64,000 bases of DNA from Ceratothoa steindachneri. Lineage: Eukaryota; Arthropoda; Malacostraca; Isopoda; Cymothoidae. The position numbers and the translations under genes were made by a program. Each line of letters starts with the position of its first letter. Position 1 is the stretch's first letter. This document shows, piece after piece, positions 10,620-21,329 of this stretch. Under the pieces are notes generated by a model. That model saw nothing but the letters and a program-made list of their open reading frames with translations, ran no database searches and was not told the origin of the DNA. The stretch lies in the NCBI GenBank assembly GCA_963969495.1, contig OZ018331.1:149544779-149608778 (forward strand), given 5' to 3'.

Positions 10620-12020
10620 ACTTGGGTCGATCATATTATCCTATTTGGGGTCAATTAGATGATCCTACTTGTGATAGATCACACGATCCTATTTAGGGGT
10701 AATCAGATGATCCTATTTGAGAATGTTCAAATGATCCTATGTGGGTTTGGTTAGTTGATCCTATTTTGTATCGATCAGATTATGCTATATGGAGTGTATA
10801 AAATGATCCTATTTGGTGTAGATCAGATGATTCTATTTGGAGTCGATCAGATGATGCTATTTCGGTTCGATATAATCCCCTTTGGGGTCGAACATATGAT
10901 CGTATTTGGATTTGATCAGCTGATCCTATTTGAGGTCAATCAGCTAATCCTATTTGGGGTCGATCAGCTAATCCTATTTGGGGTCAATCAGATGATTCTA
11001 TTTGGGGTCGATCAGCTGATCCTATTTGGAGTCGATGAGATGATGCTATTTCGGTTCGATATAATCCCCTTTGGGGTCGAACATGTGATCGTATTTGGAT
11101 TTGATCAGCTGATCCTATTTAGGGTCGATCAGATGATTCTATTTGGGGTTGATCAGCTGATCCTATTTGGGGGCGATCAGATGATGTTATTTTGGTTCGA
11201 TATAATCCCCTTTGGGGTCGAATATGTGATCGTATTTGGATTTGATCAGCTGATCCTATTTGGGGTCGATCAGATGATCCTATTTGTGGTCAGTCGGATG
11301 AAACCTTTGGGACTCGATGATATGATCTTATTAAGGGTCTATCATATTATCCTATTTGGGGTCGGCCGAATTATTCTATTTGGGGTTGAACAAGCTATCC
11401 TATTTGGAGTCAATCAGATGATCTTATTTGAAAGGGATCAGATTATCCTATTTAAGGTCAATCAGACGATCCTATTTGGAGTTGATCAGATGATCTTATT
11501 GGTTTTGATCCGATTATCCTATTTCCAGTCGATTAGAAGATCCTATCAAATGATTCTATTTGGGATCGATCATATGATTTTATTTGTGAGTGATCAGATG
11601 ATCATATTTGTGAGTGATCCTACGATTCTATTTATGGTCGATCAAAAGATAATGCTTGGGATCAATCAGATTTCAATTTTTTTACTTGCTCAGATGATCC
11701 TATTTAAGGTAGATCAGTTAACCTTTCTTGGGATCACTTAGATGATCCTATCTGCAGTTGATCTGATGATCCTCTATGGGGTCGCTTAGATATCCTATAT
11801 AGACTAGATCAATACATCCTATTTGGTGTCGATCAGATTATTATATTTGGGAAGGGATCGAATGATCTTCTTTGGATGTGGTCAAAATGATCCTATCTTT
11901 GGATGATCGAATAGTGGCCTTTGGTATACTAAAGTTATTTCATTTGGGAATGATCTAATGATACCATTCGGGAGGTAGTCAAATGATCTCATCTGTTGAG
12001 GTAATCCAATGATTATATTT
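10620..12020. repeat. 24-bp minisatellite
   Basis: The unit GATGATCCTATTTGGGGTCGATCA repeats, with substitutions, for about 1.4 kb. Because 24 is a multiple of 3 and the unit lacks stops in one frame, a 328-codon open frame (10755-11741) with an eight-residue period (DQMILFGV-like) runs through it. A longer composite of several units containing TTCGGTTCGATATAATCC recurs at about 10853, 11042 and 11183 (spacings 189 and 141 bp), so there is some higher-order structure. More scattered units occur at 12150-12330 inside the neighbouring inverted repeat. Confidence 0.9.
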
Positions 12021-12021
12021 G

Positions 12022-12582
12022 TCGTATTTTTCAAATATTTCTCGAAACACTGTCTACACACAAGTCGGTGACATGAGAATTACTGAGAATTGAAAATGAA
12101 TGAAAATAAACCCCCAAATCCTTGAAAATTTAAAATTACCTTTTGGGGGCGTCTCTTATGATCTCATTTGTGTGGCGCTCAAATGATTTTATTTAGGAAA
12201 TGATCAAAGAATTGTATTTGGCGGAGGATTAAAGGAACCTATTTTCATGGCTCTCAAATAATTATATTTAGGGGGGGGGGTCAAATGATCCTATGTGGTG
12301 GTGACCAAATGGTCCTATTTTCTCTCATCACAATAATCTCAAATTAAATCGCATTTGATCATCTCCAAATCCTTAAATTATAATAAATCGCGTCACAAAC
12401 GGACAGAAGCGAGGGGGTGGGGGGTACTAATCTCTTTGAGGTCGTAAGTACAAAATTTGCTGCATTTAATTTTCAAGGATTTTTGTGTTTATGTTCATTC
12501 ATTTTCAATTCTCAGTAATTCTCATGTCACCGAGTTGTGTGTAGACAGTGTTTCGAGAAATACTTGAAAAATACGACAAAAT
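12022..12582. repeat. Long inverted repeat (arms about 115 bp)
   Basis: The arm at about 12022-12135 (TCGTATTTTTCAAATATTTC ... CCTTGAAAATTTAAA) is repeated as its reverse complement at about 12464-12582 with only a few mismatches, leaving a loop of about 330 bp. The loop contains degraded units of the adjacent 24-bp minisatellite and a G run at 12271-12280. It could be an inverted duplication or a non-autonomous foldback transposon. No target duplication was resolved. Confidence 0.85.
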
Positions 12583-12689
12583 TGTAACCAAAATCTAAGT
12601 TAAAAAGGGTTAGATATTCTACAGCAAGAGGAGAGCTGTAGGTCTTTTCCCCGCCGCAAACAAACCTATCAATAAAAATAATACAGATT

Positions 12690-12860
12690 ATTTTTCTTTT
12701 TACTTTTCATTTCTCCTTTTCCTTCTCTTTTTCTTTTTCACTTTTTCATGTTTTCTTTCTCTTTATTTTTACCATTTTTCCACTTTTTTTCATCTTTTCT
12801 TTGTTTTATCTTTCATTTTTCTCTCTTTTCCTTTTTCCATTTTGTTTTTCTCTTATCCTT
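12690..12860 (+). repeat. Pyrimidine-rich tract (TTTTCTTTTTC type)
   Basis: The plus strand is almost pure T and C for about 170 bp, with TTTTC/TTTTTC units. Open frames through it are rich in Phe, Ser and Leu and are by-products of composition. Confidence 0.75.
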
Positions 12861-12869
12861 AGGAATAAA

Positions 12870-14219
12870 CCGGAAGAAGAAAGACTTCGATCCTTTGACT
12901 TATTACCACTCGGGTGGTAATAGATCACGTGGCCAATTGATTCAAGTGTTTAAAACGCTTAAAAGTGTTCAGCAATTATAGACTCCTGCTCGAGAGAGCA
13001 AACACGCGTCAAAATAGATTTAAAGTGGTAAATAAGCGCTTCAACACGGCCAGACCTAAAAAAATACATCAGTTATCAATAGACGCATTAGTTTGCAAGC
13101 TAGAGGTCGCTACGTTTCAAAAGGAACTTACTTCTCCCTTACCTCCCCCCTCCCTAAAACGAAATCCCCTTTTACCTCGGATCTGTGTTTAGCCTCTAGG
13201 GTGTACCACCCTAAGGTCCGCTTTTATTTAATTACCGAATCTAACCCCGTGTCCTCGACTATCTCGAGTCTTTTGCTTCAAAAGACCCAGCGACGTCTTA
13301 ATCTCGGCGCCAGGTTAAGAACTCGCTCGTCCAGAGGAGGACGAACTCTTGCAAATTTTTTGGAAAAAAAAGCCTCAAAAAACTCGAAACCTAACCCTTA
13401 TAAAATCGCATAAACGTGGAATAGTCTACGTAACCGAGTAGTGAAAACACGTTGGTTAATATGTTTTAAAATCTACTTGAGTATTTTTCGAATGTAAATA
13501 TTACCCCTTAGGAAACAGATGAGAGAGAACGTCCAGTGAAAGATCGGGAAAGAGACTGAGGTAAATGATGCCATTGATGGCGTCCCCTAAAAAACTTATG
13601 TACAAATGTGATTTTCCTTTCTTTCCGCATTTTCCTGTCATCGTAGGGTATTTTTATCACTAGCAGGCGATGACCTGATGGCAGAAGCAGAGCTTTTCTA
13701 TTAGTTTCTATGGTGTGGCTGTTTATCGCGTGTAACTGGCTTTTAGTTCCATTACTCAATGGACCAAAGGCGAACACGTAGATAACCGTGTAACCGTACT
13801 CCCAAACCTAACCTTTTTTTATTTTTTTTTTCTCCTCTTCCCACTGCCCTTTCCCGTTTCGATGTGGGCTTTGCTTACTTACGTCTCTTCCCAACCCCCT
13901 TGTCTTCATGCTTTTCGCCCCCGTAAGGGGTTGTCCCGTTACACTGTTGCATCCGGTATCTCGAGAAGCGGCGCGCCATTCCGTCTCCACTATCCTCGGC
14001 AGTATCATTAAATTAACTGCTTGGGCTTTATTTCTCCTACACACTTCAATTTTACACTTTTCCGTCACTTCTTTTATACGCCTCTTCTTATCTATTTGTC
14101 TTGACCGGTGGCTAATATTGCAGGCTAGTCACCAACCTTTTTCTTTCACACATTCCTGATCGGAAACAACAGGGATGAGCTTCACTAGCTTGCCTTGTGT
14201 CCCCGGTTGATAATGTTGG
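12870..14219. other. Unannotated; possible LINE-A leader near 13915
   Basis: No gene was recognised. The motif CCCCGTAAGGGG at about 13918 is shared with the presumed 5' start of LINE A1 (1365) and precedes another LINE-A fragment at 14220. It may be a remnant of that copy's leader joined by internal deletion, but the sequence after the motif does not align well. Confidence 0.3.
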
Positions 14220-14495
14220 CTTTTAACATGCTGGCACCGAGGGCACCAAAGAGTCCGTGAGGACTGGGGTACTGGACCAACTTTTCACTCTTTACACTAA
14301 CTATATAGCAGGAATCAGGTCAGCCCTCCTGGCTGCCTGGCAAAGAAGATGGGAGACGGCCGACGGGAACCTAAAGTCGCGTTCCATCGCGCCGTGACTG
14401 TTCCCGTAGACTTGCCCTTAATGCCGCGACGGCTTCAGGTCGCTTTCTGTCGTCTTCCAATTGGACACTTGCGGGAGTCTCGCCATTTGATGGAG
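14220..14495 (+). pseudogene. LINE-A copy A2, ORF2 C-terminal fragment (left half)
   Basis: This corresponds to LINE A1 positions about 7540-7775: GGGCACCAAAGAGTCCGTGAG, the tryptophan-rich WQRRWET region and the start of the terminal zinc-finger-like segment. It stops in CGCCATTTGATGGAG, and the missing continuation resumes at 17337. Several stops show an old copy. It retains a segment deleted from A1 (before the WQRRWET motif), so it helps reconstruct the order of domains. Confidence 0.75.
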
Positions 14496-14498
14496 GAA

Positions 14499-14502
<4 letters not shown>

Positions 14503-14573
<71 letters not shown>
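14503..14573. repeat. (AT)n microsatellite
   Basis: About 35 uninterrupted AT units sit exactly at the 5' truncation point of CR1 copy 1. The full-length CR1 has GATTATTTATATCAG at the equivalent point (about 62194-62208), so the microsatellite probably grew from an internal ATTATTTATAT seed. Confidence 0.95.
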
Positions 14574-14577
<4 letters not shown>

Positions 14578-17064
14578 ACATTGTTTCAAGTTTAAATACT
14601 TCAATAAAGCAGGATGGAGTTGAGTCACTTTGGATAGATATTAGGTTCAGTAAAAATAGAATGGTGCATTTGGGAGCTTTTTACAGGCCACCTGGGCAGA
14701 CTGATGATATAGATAAACTAATGATAAGGGAAATAAGTAAGGGATGTGAAACAGATGCAGTTATTATTGGGGACTTCAACTTAAACTCTGTGGACTGGGA
14801 AAATATGATAGGTAGGGATAGAACAAGTGGCAGGTTCATAGAATGCTTTGAGGATAATTTTTTTAATCAATTTGTTAATGAGCCAACGAGGGGGGACAAT
14901 ATATTAGATTTAGTACTTTCTAACAGTGATCATTTAGTTCAAGAATTGACTGTTGGGGAAGCATTGGGAAATAGTGACCATCAGATAGTTCGTTTTAACT
15001 TGGGAATTGAGAAGGGTAAAATAACCGAGAATGCTATAAAAGTTCCAAATTTTCATAAGGGAGATTATGTAAAACTCCGAAGCTTGCTAAATTTTGTAGA
15101 CTGGGATGTAGAATTCAGAGGTAAAAATGCTTATGGGATGTGGGATACTTTCAAGCATATAATAAATGTAGTCCAAGAACAATGTATCCCAATGAAGGCC
15201 ATTAGGAACAAAAGTAGGAAACCATTATGGTGGAATCAGGAGATAGCTAGAAAAATTTCAGAGAAGAAAAGGGCATATAAAAAATTACAGGTAGAAAATA
15301 ATATTCAAAATTTAAGTGATTATAGAATGGCTAGGAATGAGTTAAATAAGATTATAAAGAAGAACAAAAGGGTGTCAGAAAGTTCTTTAGTTACTATAAA
15401 ATTAATAACAAGTCTGGCAGAGTTAAAATAGGACCTATCAAATATGAAGGGTTTGTGAGAGAAACTGATGAGGAAATAATTGAGGTACTAAATGGTCATT
15501 TTGCATCAGTATTTACAAAAGAGAAACTAAATAGTCCTATGTATAGTACTCATAGGTCAGGAAAAGAGGTGTTTACTAACATTTGTGTGGATCGGAGGAT
15601 GATAAAAGGACTAATAGGTGATTTAGATACTACCAAGGCCTCCGGCCCTGATAATATTCATTCTAGGATACTTAAAGAAGGGGTAGAAAGTATCTCAATA
15701 GCTCTGGACAAGTTATATACTAGGTCATTGGAATATGGAGAAATACCCGATAATTGGAAGAGAGTGAATGTAGTCCCCATTTTCAAGAAGGGTAGTAAAG
15801 AGGATCCAAATAACTTTAGACCGGTTAGCCTAACTCCTGTAGTCTGTAAAATTCTTGAGAAAATAGTTAAAAAAAGGGATTTGCCAACATCTAGAGAGGG
15901 AGGGGTTAATCAGCGATGCTCAGCATGGGTTTAGATCAGGTAGATCATGTTTAACTAATTTAATAGACTTTCTGAAGTTTGTAACAGATCAAGTAGATAA
16001 GGAAGAGAATGTAGATATAATTTACTTAGATTTTAGTAAAGCATTTGATAAGGTACCACATAGGAGACTAGTTCATAAATTAAAAATGATTGGGATATGT
16101 GGAGGTGTTTCAAATTGGATAGCTGAGTGGCTGAAAGACAGAAAGCAAAGGGTAGTGCTAAATGGTGTAAAGTCAGAGTGGAGGGATGTTATCAGTGGGG
16201 TTCCTCAGGGATCAGTTCTCGGTCCATTATTATTTGTCATCTATATAAACGATCTTGGGGAGGCAGTTAATAATAGAGTGTCAATTTTTGCGGATGATAC
16301 CAAATTAGCAGCTGTAGTTAAAGATATTGATGATAATTTTAAAGTGCAGGGAGATTTAAATAAATTGTTATTCTGGGCACATAAGTGGCAAATGACTTTA
16401 AACCTTGATAAGTGCAAAGTTATTAACATGGGAAAAGATAATAGAGAATTTAACTATGAAATGGATGGGCATTGGCTGAGCTCAGTAGAGGATGAGAAAG
16501 ATCTAGGAGTAGTAATAGATAAGTTATTAAGGTTTTCTAAGCAGTGTATTGAAGTAAGAAATAGGGCAAATAGAGTGCTGGGTTTCATTAAGAGAAATGT
16601 CAGTTACAAAAGTAAGGAGGTTATTCTTAAACTCTATAACTCTTATGTTAGGCCGCATCTAGAGTACTGTATACAGGCATGGTCCCCACATTTTAGACAT
16701 GATATTAACCTTCTCGAGTCAGTGCAACGGAGGGCAACAAAGATTATTCCTTCCCCTGAGGCACCTTGAATATATAGATAGACTGAGGGTATTAAATATG
16801 TTCTCGTTCGAAAGGAGGTGTGTGAGAGGGGATATGATTGAGCTCTTTAAAAAATTTTCTGGGCTAGATAAATTGGATGTTAGCAAGTTTTTTTTAAAAT
16901 TTAAAAGCAAGGGTGTAGGTTGGATTTAAGAAAATATTTTTTCACCAATAGAGTGGTGGACTTCTGGAACAGATTGCCGCGGAGGGTAGTAGGGTGTCCA
17001 AATTTAAATGTATTTAAGAGTAGGTTGGATGAGTTTATGGGGAGGGAAGGTTGTGATGGTTCCT
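14574..17064 (+). pseudogene. CR1-like ORF2 (endonuclease remnant plus reverse transcriptase)
   Basis: The protein aligns throughout with ORF2 at 61796-64000. EN motifs AFYRPPGQTD, GDFNLNSVDW and NSDHQ are present; RT motifs include KKGSKEDPNNFRPVSLT, DAQHGFRSGRSC, YLDFSKAFDKVPH (near 16030), GVPQGSVLGPLLF and FADDT (Asp-Asp at 16293-16298). The terminal FFTNRVVDFWNRLP and FKSRLDEF segments end at about 17064. Disruptions: a deletion of about 40 bp near 15385 that shifts frame, a frameshift near 15890, another near 16750, and a shift near 16920. It is therefore inactive though domain order is intact. Confidence 0.85.
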
Positions 17065-17336
17065 AAGTTTTGTATATATTAATATTATTGTATATATCTA
17101 TAGCTGCATGATTTAGTTCTTGACAAGCCTTGATTGGTGATACCCTTGTTTCTGGACACAATCCTCTGGATTTAGTTTTCCTGGCTTTTGTCATCTGTTA
17201 TATTATATTGTGGGGGACTTTGATTTTGTCTTTCCCTGGTGATGGTGCTTTTTGTGGGTGGGTTTTGACGGATGCGGATGACCTTTGATAGGCCCTTGTG
17301 GCTTTTGTCATCCGTGAAATTATGTTATGTTATGTT
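17065..17336 (+). other. CR1 copy 1 3' UTR and TTATG tail
   Basis: Non-coding tail following the ORF2 end. The related segments CTGGCTTTTGTCATCTG (17188-17204) and GTGGCTTTTGTCATCCG (17298-17314) recur in it, and it ends in three TTATG units (17321-17336) abutting LINE-A2. Confidence 0.7.
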
Positions 17337-17515
17337 ATGGAGCGCCCGCCTGCGCCCTATTGCGACGACTGCGTTTTCACCCAGACTGTTCGGCACATTC
17401 TTGTTGCGTGTTTCAGTCTGGGTGATCTTCGCGCACGTTACCTGTCCCGGTTACAGGACGAGGCGGGGTCGTTACCGCTTCTCCCTAGTACTCAGGACGG
17501 TTTCGTGAAATCCTG
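17337..17515 (+). pseudogene. LINE-A copy A2, ORF2 C-terminal fragment (right half)
   Basis: This continues the LINE-A2 copy from 14495. It encodes the terminal cysteine/histidine segment (RPPAPYCDDC ... TVRHILVAC ... LGDLRARYLSR), matching A1 at about 7777-7935. The CR1 insertion lies between Met-Glu and Arg of the family's LMERSPAPYC motif. Confidence 0.8.
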
Positions 17516-17929
17516 ATTGAGCAATTACTAAGTTTCTGGACTAGGTTGGCTTCCTGCACTGTATCTAGTCATTGGATATTTACTGGATGCTCAGACACCA
17601 GAGGGAGGCCAGCTTCCCTCCGGTGCCTGAATTATGTGGGGACCTCAATAAGAGATTAAGATGGCCCACCCCAGAAGACTAGAGCTACCCTTGAGCTTGC
17701 CCCTTTTCCTAGCAGAGCCTTGCTAAAAAAAAGAGTAAAGAAAATAGGTTGCCTCGCCGGGGAAGGGGCTTTAGTACGGGCAGATCCCTCTTTATATGAA
17801 CGCAGGACCAGGCCGCGGCTGACTTCTGCTACCTCAGGAAGAGTGGGTGAAAAACCCGCCCTTGACATCAAAAAAGATCAAAAAGTAAAAATAGCTGGGA
17901 CTCTGACCCCCTCATTGAAAGGTTGACTT
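17516..17929. other. Unannotated spacer
   Basis: Nothing was recognised. A short frame at 17720-17926 is lysine-rich and lacks motifs; it may be LINE-A ORF1 debris but cannot be supported. Confidence 0.35.
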
Positions 17930-18840
17930 GGGTATTCGTGTTCGCCGTCTTCAAGCGAGTCTTGTTCATCCGATAGAACAAAGCTATCCGAAGAATATGG
18001 TGCGTACATGCTCCGTCAGCTTCAGGCCTCAGCTATGTTCATCGGTAGAGAACCACGAGTCTCCCATTTCTTGGCCGGAACCCTTCTGGTTTAAATGGTT
18101 AATCTTTCCTAGAGGACCAAATTGAGTAATCTTCATACACTCAATGGCACAGGTGTCCGGGTAACAGCAGACTCTACCTTGAACATCGTTATTTGTCATC
18201 TTCGACCTCGGTGAGGACTGACTGGTATCGCTACCGCGTAAGGACATTTAGGCTGTTACCATGGAGAGGCTCCGAGAGACAACACATCGGTCATACGAAG
18301 AGAACTTGTATACGTGCAAATTGGGTCAACCCCAAATTTGTGGTAACGGTCCCGAGGCTGTGCACAAAGAAAGATGTTATCGTGGAAAGCCAAGTGTGTG
18401 AATTGCAGCAGCTCGCACCCTGTTTCCTCAATGCATTGCGATTCGTATTTGTTTGAAACGGAGTTCCTGGCCGTTTCCGGCGCAATCACCCCGATCACGA
18501 AGGTGGTAGTTCGCATACCCAATGTGAACCCTTCTGTGCTTTTTACCCCTCCATCCCCCAACCACCATCCCTAGTGCCACCCCTGAATAGCTGGAGCAAA
18601 ACCGGCACAAGCCCTGCTTCGGCCAACACCACCAGGCCTCATCCCTTACCTGTATAGTGACCGTTTCAAGGAGTGCGAAGTGGACACAATTCTCTACCGA
18701 GTCGTTAGAATTGGTGGTGGTAAAATAGCAAGTGAAGGTAAACCACTCCCATGGCATTGGTAACTCCATCTCCAGAAAGGACGGTACCAAAAAGGGAGTC
18801 CCTACCCTTGTTCAAAGCTAAACGGGGCGCAAACGGTGGA
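17930..18840 (+). pseudogene. LINE-A copy A3, degraded ORF1 (gag)
   Basis: The sequence aligns in patches with A1 ORF1: TGGCACAGGTGTCCGGGTAAC with A1 3150-3170, TGGTATCGCTACCGCGTAAGG with A1 3374, the knuckle region (HTKRTC), and CCGAGTCGTTAGA with A1 3919. Many indels and stops make it non-coding. It joins further LINE-A sequence at 19070 after an oppositely oriented fragment. Confidence 0.65.
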
Positions 18841-18865
18841 TAGCTCCATCCCCATTTATTTTTAA

Positions 18866-19050
18866 CGCGCCCATCTGGCGACTGCCTTTAAGGGCATAAG
18901 TTGCCGCAATTTAAATTTAAGCCTAGTACGAGGCTACTTTAAAATTCTCCAAACCAAAGCAAACAAAGAAAACCCCCGAATAAACAAAAGACAAAACGAA
19001 ACGAAGCAAGAAGAAAGAAGCACGCTCTGGCGTCGGTGGGAAGCCCGCCT
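18866..19050 (-). mobile_element. LINE-A 3'-end fragment, minus strand
   Basis: CCCATCTGGCGACTGCC followed by GGGCATAAGTTGCCGC and GCCTAGTACGAGGCTAC is the reverse complement of the LINE-A terminus. It lies between two plus-strand LINE-A segments, so it is either a severely 5'-truncated copy inserted into A3 or the product of a twin-priming-like inversion. Confidence 0.7.
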
Positions 19051-19069
19051 CTCCCCAGCGCAAGAACAA

Positions 19070-19590
19070 ATAAGATGGTAAACGGCGCGCGGGAATTTAA
19101 AGTTGCGTGGCATTGCGGCCACACTCCGTGGGCCTATCCCCCGAAGCCTCGACGGATTTATCGTCATTTTTTCTCCTAATATGACACGCGCGGGACGCAC
19201 GGATGGAGCTTCCGCCCTAAACTTTCTATCAAAAATTCATGGTCACCCCACGGTACCTTCCCCGCTATCGTGACGAGCGGGGTCGCTACCACCTGTCTCT
19301 TGTGTTGAGGTCGAACTCCTGCACACTAGACGGTGAGATAGTTTTTAGAGGAGAAGGGGTGTAGTTTCTCTTCCATAGTTTTTAATTATTGGTTGCTTGC
19401 TTCGGAAAAAGCATGCCTTTTCCCTTTGTTATTGATTAATGTTATTGCATTTTGTTTTTTGTTTCTATTATGTATTATTATTTGAAAGTAGCCCAAAGAT
19501 AGGCTCATCTGTGTAATTGTAGTGGCTCTGTGCCATTGTTGGCGGCTGCCCGAGTTAGTGAAAATAAACTTATGCCCAAGTGGGCCTACT
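19070..19590 (+). pseudogene. LINE-A copy A3, ORF2 C-terminus and 3' end
   Basis: AAGATGGTAAACGGCGCGCG onward aligns with A1 from about 7623 (AAGATGGGAGACGG). Recognisable pieces of the last ORF2 segment and the 3' UTR (TTGTTATTGATTAATGTTATTG) follow, then a degenerate family terminus (GTAGCCCAAAGATAGGCTC ... CTTATGCCCAAGTGGGCC). Heavily mutated. Confidence 0.65.
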
Positions 19591-20700
19591 TTTCTTCTAC
19601 ATATTTTGGCAGTTTTCTTTCCTTATTATTTTATTATTATTTACTATGAAAATGCACTTTTATTTTTTCACACAACTGGGTTTAATTTAATGGAAGTAAT
19701 CAGTATACTTTTAATATAATCAGATTCAATAGAAACAGAAATACATTCTGAGAACTTTTGAATACACCTTAAATTACAAATTTTTAATGATATTGATTAT
19801 GCAATCTGAATATAATAAGTAAACGTAGTATAGAAGTAATTTTGATTTAATCGTAAATAGTTGATAAGTTAATGGGAAGATAACTTGAGAAGGATAATCA
19901 GAGATACCTTTCACAATCAACTGAAGTTCAAGAATGAAAGGGTATCATTTGAACCCGTGGTAATGGGGCAATACACTCGAAATGTACTGACGGTGTATTT
20001 GTCTTGCAAACATTCACTTTGAGATCTTATCTTCATTGCAATTACCACATCGAGAATATGCAGATTTTACATTCCAAAATGTAACTTTGGTGTAAGTTTT
20101 ACCTTAAGGCATCCAGTGTCTTTTAACAACAAGCATTGCATTAGCATTTTGCGTAAGAGAAGCTGGTATGTATCAAGGTAGCTTTTGCAATGCAAGAATT
20201 AGACCGTTGACCTGTAGGTATCCAATTGTTGCAACATTTGACAACTGGAATGGATAATGGTTGGCTAGTTAAATGCCCCTTTCTCACCAGATGACTCGCG
20301 GTTGCCTTATAGGATAACCCGAGGAGAGTGAGCATAGCCGAGTGGAGACACCGTTTTTCATATTAAGAGATATTTACCACAGTGGAGATGGTTAGTCGCT
20401 GGATGGGATTACTGCTTCGGCTCGATCTTGTAATCCTTGCTTTTCTAGCCACTCATACTTCAGATCCATTACGAAACATGGGCCCCACTGAGATATGGTC
20501 ATGGGCAAATGTTTCTGCAGAGTCCAATGTTATGGTTCCCTAAGCTCTTTTGCTTCAGATTATTTAACTACACCATTCACATGTTCATGGGCCATTTTAC
20601 AAGACACTCAAAATGATAGATATAGGTTTCATGTTTTATAATCCCTACTACCACCCAAAGAATTTCTTATGGGATTCGTTCTAAATTGATATCAACTTTA
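19591..20700. other. AT-rich DNA without recognisable genes
   Basis: No gene, RNA or named repeat was seen. The sequence is AT-rich with short frames only. Confidence 0.5.
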
Positions 20701-20703
20701 GGA

Positions 20704-20795
20704 GCAAATCATGAGCGATGACGCTCCATTAATGGTCGGGAGTGATGGTGCACCAATAATGGCAGGGAGCCATGTCACTCCATTAATGGTCGGGG
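20704..20795. repeat. Short degenerate repeat (about 30 bp, three units)
   Basis: CTCCATTAATGGTCGGG occurs at about 20724 and 20778, with a diverged CACCAATAATGGCAGGG between them. ATTAAT is palindromic in each unit. Confidence 0.6.
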
Positions 20796-20803
20796 GGAGG
20801 GGG

Positions 20804-21007
20804 TCAGTATCTGCAGTCTTCCGCTTTTAAACGCGTCCTTTTGAGCATCACCCACAGGTCTTCAGTCAGATTAAGATCTATGGAGTTTCTAGGAGATGGA
20901 CCGACTACCCATATATGTATGTGGCAGTGATGTTCGAGCCAATTTGTTACTTGTTCCTGGTGATACCTGTTTTTAACTGCGGCGAAGCAAGCAGGTCTAT
21001 GGGTCAT
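20804..21007 (-). pseudogene. Tc1/mariner-type transposase C-terminal fragment
   Basis: The minus strand encodes TNWLEHH, then GPSPRNSIDLNLTEDLW, matching the conserved end of Tc1-like DDE transposases (a W-x-SPDLNPIENLW pattern). The catalytic aspartate of SPDLNP is represented by IDLNL in a misaligned context. Only about 65 codons survive and no terminal repeats were found. Confidence 0.65.
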
Positions 21008-21059
21008 GCAAATCTCGTGTTGTGTTCATCTTATGTCCACAACGAGTCGCTGGCTCAAT

Positions 21060-21260
21060 GTAGCCAGCTAAAACCAATGCTACCAATGGTAATTGGGGTC
21101 ACTGAGTTCAAATATGATACAAGTTGACCACCAGGTGGCGCTACCGTGGCTACAGGTGCTAACTCGGCCATTTTTAGAGATATAAAGGTCAAACCAATGT
21201 CACAAGGGGTCATTGAGGTTTCTGAGTCCAAATCTGGTTGATTTTCGCCGCAGGTCCACT
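21060..21260. repeat. Imperfect direct duplication, about 120 bp period
   Basis: AAACCAATGCTACCAATGGTAATTGGGGTCACTGAG at about 21070 and CAAACCAATGTCACAAGGGGTCATTGAGG at about 21190 are recognisably related, as are the following TGAGT(C/T)CAAAT segments. The element type is unknown. Confidence 0.45.
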
Positions 21261-21329
21261 AGATCACGTCCCTTTAGGTTTTATCACTATGAAAATCTAT
21301 GGATCACCATTCTTTATTTATGATGTTTT

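Larger units (their letters stand above)
14496..17336 (+). mobile_element. CR1-like LINE copy 1, 5'-truncated, inserted in LINE-A2
   Basis: A 2.8-kb insertion separates the two halves of LINE-A2. ATGGAG occurs at both edges (14490-14495 and 17337-17342), consistent with a 6-bp target duplication or microhomology. The left edge is an AT microsatellite; coding similarity to the full CR1 at 60450-64000 begins immediately after it, inside the endonuclease domain. The right edge is a short TTATG repeat tail, as CR1-type LINEs end in short direct repeats rather than poly(A). The plus strand carries EN remnant, RT and a 270-bp 3' UTR. Confidence 0.8.

Noticed and set aside
10755..11741. 328-codon open frame as a host repeat protein
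   Set aside because: It is entirely produced by a 24-bp tandem repeat whose unit lacks stops in that frame; kept only as a finding, not as a gene.
12748..12981. Phe/Ser-rich open frame
   Set aside because: It spans a pyrimidine tract and has no independent support.
14371..14628. Minus-strand frame with a long YIYI run
   Set aside because: Translation of the AT microsatellite and LINE debris.
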